A DNA stretch of 40,079 bases from Pseudomonas sp. Irchel s3h17. GTDB taxonomy: Bacteria > Pseudomonadota > Gammaproteobacteria > Pseudomonadales > Pseudomonadaceae. A program made the translations under genes and the position numbers. The DNA lies in contig NZ_FYDL01000026.1 in NCBI RefSeq assembly GCF_900187505.1, forward strand, positions 1 through 40,079. The letters are read 5' to 3'. How positions within the stretch are numbered: the first letter of the stretch is position 1; the number at the start of each line of letters is the position of its first letter. The notes under the pieces were generated by a model, which saw only the letters and a list, made by a program, of their open reading frames with translations, was not told the DNA's origin and made no database searches. This document shows positions 8,306 to 15,491 of the stretch, piece by piece.

Positions 8306-8368
8306 ACGACCTCAACACCCCATCACACGCCCTTCAGCGGCCCAGACTCAGGACGTGTGCAAAGGCCT

Positions 8369-9049
8369 CTACCCCAAACGCCCCAGCACAAACGCCTGCG
8401 CCTTGGTCGCCAACTGGTCCAGATGCCGGTCGCGCTGCTTCTCGGCATCGAGCATCGCCCGTTTGCCGTTCTTTTGCAGCAGGTAGGTATGTATCTGCCG
8501 TACCTCGGTGGAGCTGTAGATCGGTGTCACGTCCAGCACCCCCATCAGGCCGTCCGTGACGTGGTCCCGGGTGTTCATCAGCACCTGGTGACCGCGCGTG
8601 CCCAGCACCTGAAAGCCCATCGCTTCGAAATACGCCACCTTGCCCACGGCACAGGTCAGTTCGGCATGGGGGTAGCGGCCAAGCATGTCCTGCACCATCG
8701 CGCGGGCAATGCCTCGGCGCCGGTGACTGGCGTGCACGGCCATGAAGGCCACGCCGCAGGCCTGGGGATCACCCTTGACCGGCAGGTACAGCAAAAAGCC
8801 GAGTACCTTGGACGGATCCTCCTCATCCATCGCCGTGATCAATTCGACAGCAATGCCTTTGGAGCCATCAAGGGCCTGCAGATAGAGATGAACCTCATAG
8901 CCCACTGCATATTGATAGACGGCGAACAACGGGTTGCTTGGCGGTAAGGCGACGGCGCTGATATCGGTCAGATTGTCGACGACCATCTGCAGAATCTGAT
9001 CATTGACGTGCTCGGAGCACGGTGCAGCAAAGTGATTAATCGTGAACAT
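8369..9049 (-). CDS. GNAT family N-acetyltransferase
   Basis: About 226 residues. The acetyl-CoA binding motif is visible as VAFMAVHASHRRRGIARAM (motif A, R-R-x-G-I/A), followed by the usual C-terminal FEAMGFQVLG of GNAT enzymes, which move an acetyl group from acetyl-CoA to an amine or protein. The substrate cannot be told. A C-terminal extension of about 60 residues is helical and basic (AMLDAEKQRDRHLDQL). The start at 9049 (MFTINHF) is preferred to an in-frame ATG at 9097 because the extra residues look non-coding; a weak GGAG lies about 12 bases upstream. It lies 72 bases downstream of the DUF3087 gene on the same strand, so the two may be co-transcribed. Confidence 0.85.
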   Translation of the reverse strand: MFTINHFAAPCSEHVNDQILQMVVDNLTDISAVALPPSNPLFAVYQYAVGYEVHLYLQALDGSKGIAVELITAMDEEDPSKVLGFLLYLPVKGDPQACGVAFMAVHASHRRRGIARAMVQDMLGRYPHAELTCAVGKVAYFEAMGFQVLGTRGHQVLMNTRDHVTDGLMGVLDVTPIYSSTEVRQIHTYLLQKNGKRAMLDAEKQRDRHLDQLATKAQAFVLGRLG

Positions 9050-9121
9050 CGGCGGCCTGGCTCCGAGGGTTAAGACGTTGAAAGTCGGCAGTATCATCAG
9101 GTGGTGTCGCGTCGGCAGCGG

Positions 9122-9649
9122 TTACGCCTTGGCCTTCACTACGGCTATCCACTCAGGGTTCAACCGGGTCTGTTCGGTCTCGAGCCCCTGCGCCTCCATG
9201 TTCGCCTTGTGCTGGTCCATCTCGTGCACCATCTGGCTGAGGCTACTGGTGTTGCCGTCCAGTTGATGCATCTGCGCCAGCCCCAGGTGGTAAAAGCGCA
9301 ACAGCTTCATCGCGCTCGGGTTGCCGGCCTGCACCGCATCGGTGACCTGGTGCATGACGTTGGTGACGCTCATCAGGCTGCGCTTGAGCTGCCAGCCGTA
9401 CACCGCCGCCGCCATCCAGGGCTGGGACCAGAACTTGAACTTCATCAGCGCGGCGCTGACGACCACGGCCGTGATGACACCGCCCAGGTTGTAGCGGAAA
9501 TTGTCGCCACCCGGCTCACCGAACAGCATCACCGCCAGCGTCGACAGCGCCATCGCCAGTGCAATGAAGGTCACGGCAATGATCAGGGTGCTGCGACGCG
9601 TCTGCTGGCGAAAGGTCTCGGGGTTCCACGGCTTGATCTCGAATATCAC
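9122..9649 (-). CDS. DUF3087 family membrane protein
   Basis: A 175-residue protein with a GTG start (codon 9649-9647). The N-terminus FEIKPWNPETFRQQTRRST is characteristic of the DUF3087 proteins found across Pseudomonas. Two membrane segments follow at about 22-42 (LIIAVTFIALAMALSTLAVML) and 53-68 (YNLGGVITAVVVSAALM). The remaining two thirds is a soluble helical domain with KLLRFYHLGLAQMHQLDG. No function is known for this family. It precedes the acetyltransferase gene on the same strand. Confidence 0.85.
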   Translation of the reverse strand: MIFEIKPWNPETFRQQTRRSTLIIAVTFIALAMALSTLAVMLFGEPGGDNFRYNLGGVITAVVVSAALMKFKFWSQPWMAAAVYGWQLKRSLMSVTNVMHQVTDAVQAGNPSAMKLLRFYHLGLAQMHQLDGNTSSLSQMVHEMDQHKANMEAQGLETEQTRLNPEWIAVVKAKA

Positions 9650-10001
9650 GGCAGCGCTCTTTGGCTAGGTTGAAAACACGATTGCGCGGCATTATCGCCC
9701 GTAGCGCCCGATTCAGACACGTTTAATGCACGGCAAGGCTCCTGCTGCGGAATCGGTCGAGGACGATCGGCCAACGACTGGACCGGGAATCAAACAGCGA
9801 GGGTTTGAAACACCCCCGGTTGATACGTCACGGACACCTCACCCGCCCCGGCTGTATCCGGCTTGTTACCTTACCGGTGCGATTGTCACTTCTGCACCGC
9901 CCGACAGGCCAATAGAGTAGTGCCATCGGTCTGTTTGCAGGGAGATGAACGCTTGTCGGCCCTGCTACCCGCCGATCCCCCATCACGGAAGAGGTGACAT
10001 C
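9650..10001 (+). other. Intergenic stretch upstream of an 82-residue gene
   Basis: 352 bases without a convincing gene; the open frame at 9726-9920 has no family features or start signal. It should hold the promoter of the gene at 10002 and the - strand promoter of the DUF3087 gene. Two short words here, CCGGCTGTA (9848-9856) and GTTACCTTACCG (9865-9876), recur upstream of the next gene (10396-10404 and 10360-10371). Confidence 0.5.
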
Positions 10002-10250
10002 ATGAGTTTCGTAACCGTTGAGAAAAACCAGAGCAGCGCCCCCTCTGAAGCCGACCTGAAAAAGGCCATGATCGAGTCAGGCGGCAAGCCGGGCGAGGCT
10101 TCCGGGAACAACGCCGCCCGGACCCTGAACTACACCGGCACGGTCAATCACACTGTGTTCGAAAACACGCTGATCCAGGTCGCCAGGGGCAAGCGAACCA
10201 GCTGGAACTTCATCTGGGCCGATGCGCGGGCCATTAGCCCGGTTAACTGA
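10002..10250 (+). CDS. Small uncharacterised protein, 82 residues
   Basis: I do not recognise this protein. It starts at ATG 10002, with GAGG at 9990-9993 as ribosome binding site; an upstream in-frame ATG at 9945 is not supported. There is no signal peptide or membrane segment. The N-terminal half is polar and probably flexible (KNQSSAPSEADLKKAM, then GGKPGEASGNNAA). The second half looks folded and beta-rich (TLNYTGTVNHTVFENTLIQVARGKRTSWNFIWADARA). It is followed by a strong terminator, so it is transcribed on its own. Together with the 245-residue gene and the facing regulator it may form one accessory locus; this is inferred from proximity and similar leader words. Confidence 0.75.
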   Translation: MSFVTVEKNQSSAPSEADLKKAMIESGGKPGEASGNNAARTLNYTGTVNHTVFENTLIQVARGKRTSWNFIWADARAISPVN

Positions 10251-10257
10251 AGCCAAG

Positions 10258-10290
10258 GCGGGGCAGTTGCAAGACCGCCCCGCTGTTTTT
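10258..10290 (+). terminator. Rho-independent terminator after the 82-residue gene
   Basis: GCGGGGC (10258-10264) pairs with GCCCCGC (10277-10283) and is followed by TGTTTTT. It lies 8 bases after the stop codon. Confidence 0.8.
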
Positions 10291-10607
10291 CACCTGGCAA
10301 GCCCCGCCACAGAGCGCCCGGTAGACATCCCCCGCTGATACAACACCGTTACGCGGGCAGTTACCTTCCCGACCTGTACCGGCTCCACCCCCCTCCCGGC
10401 TGTAACACCAAGATACTTTGCCGCACCGCGCCCCCCGCCTACAGTGAAACCGTCAATGTGCCTACAGGGCAGACACATCATCGGCACTGCCCACCGCCCC
10501 TGGTGACGGCATGGAAAGCCTGTCACGGGTGCCACTTGATTGTGTGTCCGGTGTGATGCCCGCTGCCCATTGACTGACCCACACACTACTTAAGGAAGAG
10601 GTAAGTC
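10291..10607 (+). other. Intergenic leader of the 245-residue gene
   Basis: 317 bases with no believable coding frame; the frame at 10290-10586 on the - strand reads as non-coding. It carries second copies of two words seen upstream of the 82-residue gene, GTTACCTTCCCG (10360-10371) and CCGGCTGTA (10396-10404). It ends in a good ribosome binding site, GGAAGAGG, before ATG 10608. Confidence 0.5.
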
Positions 10608-11345
10608 ATGAGTAAGCCAATCGTTGTAAGAAAGAACAGCCAGCAGCTTCACGATGACGTACAAGAAGCCGTCAAGGCGATCCTCGGTGCCACGACCCTC
10701 AAGGCGGCGGACTACTACAAGGTGTTGACGTCGACCCTGGCGGCGACCAGCAAGATGGTCAGGATCCAGATCGCTCCCGAGGACCTGACGCTGCTCAAGC
10801 AGTCAGGCTACAAGCTGTGCTTTGCCAAGAAGGTCGGCAACGAAGACTACAACGTAGTCTGGCAGTCCTATGTCAAGTATCTGAGCAACAACAGCTTCAG
10901 CTGGACCCCTCAATATCAATTGTTCGGGTCCAACGTTTTTCAGGCCAATGTGACAGTCGAAGTCTCGACCAACATCGTCGATATCGGCCTGGGACAACAA
11001 TCGGTGCTCAGCGAAGAGGGGTTGTTGGGCCCGGCGGTCACCGCAGGCCCTGCCACCGCCATCACCCTGCAGAACGACTACGGGCCGATCCACCCCGGGG
11101 TCAACCAGTTGTCCACCGGTGTTGATGGCAGGCAAGTCAGTACCCCGATTTACGTTGCCACCTCACAGGTCGTCACCGGCAAGACCGAGTTGATCCCCGT
11201 CGAGACCATTCTCGTGTGGTTCGAACAGAACGTGCAGACCAGCACCATGTTCAGCAGCTCGCGTTCCAAGGCCATCGAGATCGACTTGACCCGTGTCAAT
11301 GAGGCCTCCCGCCTCTATGCAGCCGGAGAATGGAAAACGGTGTAA
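10608..11345 (+). CDS. Uncharacterised protein, 245 residues
   Basis: I cannot assign a family. There is no signal peptide and no membrane segment. Residues 1-45 are helical (LHDDVQEAVKAILGATTLKAADYYKVL). The rest looks like a beta-rich fold with many aromatic, Ser, Thr and Gln residues (YNVVWQSYVKYLSNNSFSW, TPQYQLFGSN, FQANVTVEVSTNIVDIG, ETILVWFEQNVQTSTMFSSSRSKAIEIDLT). That composition is seen in lectins and beta-sandwich toxins, but this is a weak impression only. The start ATG 10608 has GGAAGAGG upstream. The gene ends just before a stable hairpin and faces a winged-helix regulator. It is a good candidate for a structure prediction. Confidence 0.8.
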   Translation: MSKPIVVRKNSQQLHDDVQEAVKAILGATTLKAADYYKVLTSTLAATSKMVRIQIAPEDLTLLKQSGYKLCFAKKVGNEDYNVVWQSYVKYLSNNSFSWTPQYQLFGSNVFQANVTVEVSTNIVDIGLGQQSVLSEEGLLGPAVTAGPATAITLQNDYGPIHPGVNQLSTGVDGRQVSTPIYVATSQVVTGKTELIPVETILVWFEQNVQTSTMFSSSRSKAIEIDLTRVNEASRLYAAGEWKTV

Positions 11346-11355
11346 GGACGTCACA

Positions 11356-11379
11356 GGGGGTAACCGGGCGGTTGCCCCC
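11356..11379 (+). terminator. Hairpin between convergent genes, possible terminator
   Basis: GGGGGTAACC (11356-11365) pairs with GGTTGCCCCC (11370-11379), with one G-T pair and a 4-base loop. There is no T run on either side, so termination activity is uncertain. It separates the 245-residue gene from the convergent regulator (stop at 11385). Confidence 0.45.
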
Positions 11380-11384
11380 ACTGC

Positions 11385-12191
11385 TCAGGACGCATCACTG
11401 CCGCCCCTGGCGAAATAGCCCGTCAGCGACCGACAGATCGATTGCGCCAGGTCTTCCTGGGCGGCGATGCCGCAGGGTTGATTGCGATCGAATTGCCCTG
11501 ACCAGCGAATCCGGCCTTGAGCCACATCAATCAGCCGCAACGACGCCCGGACACGGGTCGGCTCCACCCGCACGCTACCTTCCAGGCAATAGCTGCCACG
11601 CCGGGCCCGCACCGTGTCCGGTACTTTCACGCTGTTGCGCGGTACCTTCATCAGCACCTGGCTGGCACCGGTCTGCGTCTGTTCGAACGACTCGAACAGC
11701 CGGCAGCTCAACTCTTCGCACAGGCCTCGGGTAAAGTCGTCGCCATCGTGGGTGATGCAGGTGAATGGCTGGACGTGCAGAACAGGATGACGGGGACTGA
11801 TCCCCTTGGGATGCAGCCGCTGGCAAGCCAACCGATAACAACCGGCTGGAATGCTCAGGCGTACGGTTTCCTGTTGGCCGATGGTGGCGTAATGAGTGGC
11901 GAGCTTGCGTCGCAACCGGCCCACCTGCACCCGCACCACCGGATCGTCGCCCGTGCGGTAGACCGCCGGATCACGGCGAAACACCGCGATACCGATGGCG
12001 TGCTCGGTCAGGGGAATGTTCGAGCATTGCGGGTTGTGTTCCACCAGAAACCGCAGCAGGCTGCCCATCCGCCTGGACCTGGCGAACGAAGGACTGGCCA
12101 GCAATGACGCCAGCACCCGCTCCAGCTCTTCACGACCGAGTGGCTCGAGAATACTGTCCGCACTCGAATCGACCCTGCACTTGATCACCAT
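11385..12191 (-). CDS. CadC-type winged-helix regulator with TolB-like C-terminal part
   Basis: A 268-residue putative transcription regulator. Residues about 20-110 look like an OmpR/CadC winged helix (RRMGSLLRFLVEH, then LTEHAIGIAVFRRDPAVYR, and the recognition part DPVVRVQVGRLRRKLATHY). The C-terminal half (YCLEGSVRVEPTRVRASLRLIDVAQGRIRWSGQFDR) matches the pattern of CadC/adenylate-cyclase-associated TolB-N-like domains, which read LEGSVR...RV...LID...G..LWS..FD. No membrane segment is seen between the parts, so this is a soluble version. It is convergent with the 245-residue gene and could control the uncharacterised genes at 10002 and 10608; this rests on position only. Confidence 0.75.
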   Translation of the reverse strand: MVIKCRVDSSADSILEPLGREELERVLASLLASPSFARSRRMGSLLRFLVEHNPQCSNIPLTEHAIGIAVFRRDPAVYRTGDDPVVRVQVGRLRRKLATHYATIGQQETVRLSIPAGCYRLACQRLHPKGISPRHPVLHVQPFTCITHDGDDFTRGLCEELSCRLFESFEQTQTGASQVLMKVPRNSVKVPDTVRARRGSYCLEGSVRVEPTRVRASLRLIDVAQGRIRWSGQFDRNQPCGIAAQEDLAQSICRSLTGYFARGGSDAS

Positions 12192-12557
12192 CGACTGCCT
12201 CCTTGCAGGTTGCCGACAGTCGCTCCCACCTCAATGGAAGCGAAGGTTGAAACCGAGGACACGCCCTCAACATCCGGCCATGGACTGGCTCGGGTGCAGC
12301 CAACTCGAAGCTTAGCAGCCGTAGCGCAAGGGGAAAGATATTGTGGTGATTGCCACGCCCCTCATTTGCATAAGCACTCCCCGGCACCCGGGGCCAGAGC
12401 TGCTAAGCTTGTGACGATGGTCTGCGGCGCTTGCCAGGATGCTGGTGCACGCACACGCAATGGTTTTCCTGGCAATGACACGATGGGCTGACGAAACCGA
12501 CGCATGACCCGGTCCGGTGCCCAAGCGAGTCAGACTTCGTTGAGCAAAGGAGTGGAT
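12192..12557 (+). other. Divergent intergenic region with nested inverted repeats
   Basis: 366 bases between the regulator start (- strand) and the DUF2252 gene. No credible coding frame is present. It contains the nested element at 12308-12410 and another inverted repeat at 12431-12475, and ends in AAGGAG at 12547-12552 before ATG 12558. Confidence 0.6.
12308..12410. repeat. 103-base element with perfect 12-base terminal inverted repeats and internal hairpins
   Basis: AAGCTTAGCAGC (12308-12319) is the exact reverse complement of GCTGCTAAGCTT (12399-12410). Inside lie two further arms. The first is GCAAGGGG (12326-12333) with CCCC (12458-free positions aside, 12358-12361) and TTGC (12366-12369), capped by GTGG/CCAC (12343-12346 and 12353-12356). 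The second is CCCCGG-CAC-CCGGGG (12379-12393). Drawn as RNA this is a three-way junction. It could be a structured small RNA or leader element, or a small non-autonomous mobile element. I see no target-site duplication. Confidence 0.55.
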
Positions 12558-13973
12558 ATGGCTCCCGGCACCAAGCGCTCTGGCAAAAATCCCCCCCGCA
12601 AAGTAAAGGTCACCGGGGACGAGCCGGTCTTTCGCTCACGCAAGGAGCGCCTGAGCGCAGGCGAGCAATTACGCGAGAGCGTGCCGCATTCGGCGCATGC
12701 CGTATGGAACCCGCCGCGCAAACATCGAAACCCCATCGAGTTGCTCGAGCAGTCCAACCGCTATCGACTGCCCGATCTGGTCCCTGTGCGCTACGGGCGC
12801 ATGTTGCGCAGTCCATTCACCTTTTTGCGGGGCTCTGCGAGCCTGATGGCCCATGACCTGGCCACGACCCCTCTCACCGGCATTCGGGTGCAAGCCTGCG
12901 GGGATTGCCACCTGTTGAACTTCGGGTTATTCGCGACACCCGAGCGCAATCTGATTTTTGACATCAACGATTTCGACGAAACCCTGCCCGCCCCCTGGGA
13001 ATGGGATGTAAAACGCCTGGCAATCAGCTTTGCCGTGGCCGCACGCGATAACCGACTCAGCGATAAAGAGGCGCGCAGCGCCGCCGTCGAATGCGTTCGG
13101 GCTTACCGTGAGCACCTGCGCAAACTGTCGAAGCTGAACCCGCTGGAGGTCTGGTACGACTGCCTGGACGCGCAAGCGATCATTGATCTGGCGCCCAACG
13201 CGGAAGTTAGAAAATTTCGCGAGCAAGTGATCGCCAAGGCCAAAATCCGGATAGGCGATTACCTCTATCCCAAGATCAGTGGCGAAGTGGGCGGACGGCG
13301 ACGACTGATCGATCAGCCGCCCATTCTGTTTCATGTCTATGAAAAGGGCTTTCTGCAGCGAGTGCAGATGGCGCTGCAAGATTATCGATTGTCCCTGCCC
13401 CATGAACGGCGCGTGCTCTTCGACCGTTACCGCCTTGAAGACATTGCCGTCAAGGCGGTCGGGATCGGCAGCGTCGGTACCTATTGTTTTGTCGGCCTGT
13501 TCTTTTCCGCGGAAAACCACCCTTTGCTCCTGCAATTCAAGGAAGCCTGCCCCTCGGTGCTGGCGAACTATGCCGGCAAAAGCGAATACGAGAATCAGGG
13601 CCAGCGCGTTGTCACCGGGCAACGACTGATGCAGTCCTCTAGCGACATCTTCCTGGGCTGGACACGAGGCCGCAACGGCCGGCATTTTTTTGTCCGCCAG
13701 TTACGGGACATGAAAATGTCAGCGCCGATTGAAGGGGGCACAGCGTCCCGAATGAAGCTGTACGCCGACTTGCGTGGTCGTACCCTGGCCCGCGCCCACG
13801 CGAAATCGGGAGACTCTGCGCTCATCAGCGGGTATTTGGGCAAATCGGACACCTTCGACCAGGCCATCGGCAAATTCGCCTTGAGCTATGCGGATCAAAA
13901 CGCGAAAGACCATGCCGCCCTGCTGGCTGCGGAAAAGTCCGGGCGGATCCAGGCGCTCAGAGAAGAAGAGTGA
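12558..13973 (+). CDS. DUF2252 domain protein
   Basis: 471 residues from ATG 12558, chosen because AAGGAG ends 5 bases before it; the open frame reaches back to 12504. Typical DUF2252 features are FLRGSASLMAHDLA, then GDCHLLNFGLFATPERNLIFDINDFDET and WEWDVKRLAISFAVAARD. The GDCHLLNFG plus DINDFDE pair resembles the catalytic loop and metal-binding aspartate of aminoglycoside-phosphotransferase-like kinases, so a small-molecule or protein kinase fold is plausible. No function is established that I know of. The N-terminus is very basic (KRSGKNPPRKVKV). It ends in ALREEE and is a single gene with its own promoter region. Confidence 0.85.
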   Translation: MAPGTKRSGKNPPRKVKVTGDEPVFRSRKERLSAGEQLRESVPHSAHAVWNPPRKHRNPIELLEQSNRYRLPDLVPVRYGRMLRSPFTFLRGSASLMAHDLATTPLTGIRVQACGDCHLLNFGLFATPERNLIFDINDFDETLPAPWEWDVKRLAISFAVAARDNRLSDKEARSAAVECVRAYREHLRKLSKLNPLEVWYDCLDAQAIIDLAPNAEVRKFREQVIAKAKIRIGDYLYPKISGEVGGRRRLIDQPPILFHVYEKGFLQRVQMALQDYRLSLPHERRVLFDRYRLEDIAVKAVGIGSVGTYCFVGLFFSAENHPLLLQFKEACPSVLANYAGKSEYENQGQRVVTGQRLMQSSSDIFLGWTRGRNGRHFFVRQLRDMKMSAPIEGGTASRMKLYADLRGRTLARAHAKSGDSALISGYLGKSDTFDQAIGKFALSYADQNAKDHAALLAAEKSGRIQALREEE

Positions 13974-14167
13974 GTCCAGGCCAGCCTGGCAGGCAACGGG
14001 AATTCGGGATGGGCGGAATGGGCCGCGACCCTTGATCTCCCGGAGAGTTGAAGTGCGCGGTACAGGTGCCGGCATCCGCCTCCAGCCGCGCCGCGCAGCT
14101 ACAACCGCTTCCCGGAAAGATCAACCACGTTCAGGCCGACAGCATCGTGGGGCGATATCCATGTCGA

Positions 14168-14434
14168 CTACTGATACTTGACGTCCCGCGCGGTATCGCG
14201 CGTGTCCTGTTTGGTGTCGCGCTTGTCCTGGCGACATTCGGCACGGTTCTTTTCATCACCCTCTTTGCACGCTTCCTTGGTTTCCCTTGCTGCGTCGCGC
14301 CCTTCCTGCTTTGTGTCCCGCGACTCCTGCCGTTGATCAGCCTGGTCGGTCGCGTAGGCCGGCAGCGGCATCCACTGCGCGCCTGCGGCGATGGCCAGTG
14401 TCGCCAGGGCAATCAAGTAGTGCTTGCCCATCAT
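14168..14434 (-). CDS. Small secreted, highly charged protein (88 residues)
   Basis: Unknown function. The start at 14434 is set by AGGAGG (14446-14441) 6 bases upstream; the in-frame ATG at 14452 lies before this site. Residues 1-30 form a signal peptide (MMGKHYLIALATLAIAAG) ending in a PAYA cleavage motif. The mature part is about 57 residues of alternating basic and acidic residues with short repeats (RDTKQEGRD, KRDTKQDTRDTARD) and two cysteines (EACKEG, AECRQ) that could form a disulfide in the periplasm. It probably forms one long helix. It is convergent with the DUF2252 gene, with a 194-base gap that holds nothing clear. Confidence 0.75.
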   Translation of the reverse strand: MMGKHYLIALATLAIAAGAQWMPLPAYATDQADQRQESRDTKQEGRDAARETKEACKEGDEKNRAECRQDKRDTKQDTRDTARDVKYQ

Positions 14435-14775
14435 GATTTTCCTCCTGTTCAAGAGTACTCAATCACTGTGCTCCCCGATCATCGGCCGTACACGGCTGGG
14501 CGGGGATGTTCTTTGCCTCACAAGCCGAAACCGCCTCGTTGTCAGTGCATGGAATTTAACGATAGGTCGACATGGGCAGGCCCGCAAGGAAGGTGATGCC
14601 GTGCGCCGTGGCGGGCCGTTTTCAACGTCCGGGAGACAATCCTGTTGCCTTCTACCAAAGGGATTCAGGGCGTCACTGACAGTGATCGGCTTGATTGCTG
14701 TCCACTCGGCCCCTCAATACTCCCGGTTGCGGTTTGGCCACGGGCCCGGACTTCTACAGCGGCAACCCTGGCCAT
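14435..14775 (-). other. Gene-free stretch between the secreted protein and the Lrp-type regulator
   Basis: 341 bases. It must contain the - strand promoter of the small secreted protein near its left end. A + strand open frame (14424-14804) reads as non-coding. I see no repeat, terminator or RNA gene. Confidence 0.4.
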
Positions 14776-15228
14776 TCATAGGGGAAGCGAACGGTCTTGA
14801 ATGACACGCTTCATCACAAGGGTGGAGGTCAGTCGCTGGACGTTGGGTAACGTGGACAGGCGCTCATCATAGAGCTGTTGAAAGGCCGGCAGGTCGCGGG
14901 TGATGACGTGAAGCAGATAATCGGGCTCGCCAAAAAGCCTTTGAGCCTCGACGATCTGGGGTATCTGCTCAAGCGCCCCTTCGAATGCTGCAACCGCCTG
15001 GTGATCACCCTCGCGCAACGTCGCAAACACCATTGCCGAAAAATTCAGGCCTAGCGCGCTGGGCGAGAGCTGCGCGCGATAGCCCTGAATCACACCCGCT
15101 TCCTCCAGCGCACGCACTCTTCGGTGGCAGGGAGACAGGCTCAGACCGACCCGCTCCGCCAGTTCGGTGACCGACAATCGTCCATCAATCTGAAGCTCGG
15201 CAAGAATCTTCTGATCAATCCTGTCCAT
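14776..15228 (-). CDS. Lrp/AsnC family transcription regulator
   Basis: 150 residues, the usual family size. The N-terminal helix-turn-helix is clear (MDRIDQKILAELQIDGRLSV, TELAERVGLSLSPCHRRVRALEEAGVIQGY). The C-terminal RAM ligand-binding domain follows (FATLREGDHQAV, VEAQRLFGEPDYLLHVITRDL). Such proteins bind amino acids and control transport or catabolism genes. It is divergent from a LysE-type exporter across a 263-base AT-rich gap, the classic arrangement in which the regulator activates the exporter when its amino acid accumulates. The ligand is not evident. Confidence 0.93.
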   Translation of the reverse strand: MDRIDQKILAELQIDGRLSVTELAERVGLSLSPCHRRVRALEEAGVIQGYRAQLSPSALGLNFSAMVFATLREGDHQAVAAFEGALEQIPQIVEAQRLFGEPDYLLHVITRDLPAFQQLYDERLSTLPNVQRLTSTLVMKRVIQDRSLPL

Positions 15229-15454
15229 ATAGAATTATCTACCTGTATTCAGTATTTACATTGGAATAATAGCGAAAATATTTTAAGTGCATTCAATTAT
15301 TCTTTCCGTGAACTTTATAGCCGCTGGTCGTCCGCCCTTGTCTGGACAAGGTCGGACGCCGCCTTTATTTCTGCGAGTAAGAACGATGCGCGCCCCCGCT
15401 CAAAGCACCCGAAATAACTCGATAAAAGCCGCTGCCGGCGGTCGATCAGGCCAG

Positions 15455-15462
15455 AACAAGAA
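15455..15462 (+). promoter_or_regulatory. Possible Hfq/Crc binding motif upstream of the LysE-type exporter
   Basis: AACAAGAA matches the AANAANAA pattern known for Hfq/Crc catabolite repression targets in Pseudomonas. It lies 30 bases before the ATG at 15492. A match this short can arise by chance. Confidence 0.25.
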
Positions 15463-15491
15463 CTCGTACAACAGCAGAAGGTAAGACAGAC

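Noticed and set aside
9726..9920. 64-codon + strand frame in the gap before the 82-residue gene
   Set aside because: Pro/Arg-rich, no start signal, no recognisable motif.
12210..12491. 93-codon + strand frame through the inverted-repeat element
   Set aside because: It crosses the structured repeats and has no coding character.
14424..14804. 126-codon + strand frame between the secreted protein and Lrp genes
   Set aside because: Composition is not protein-like and it overlaps the start of the secreted protein gene and the end of the Lrp-type gene.
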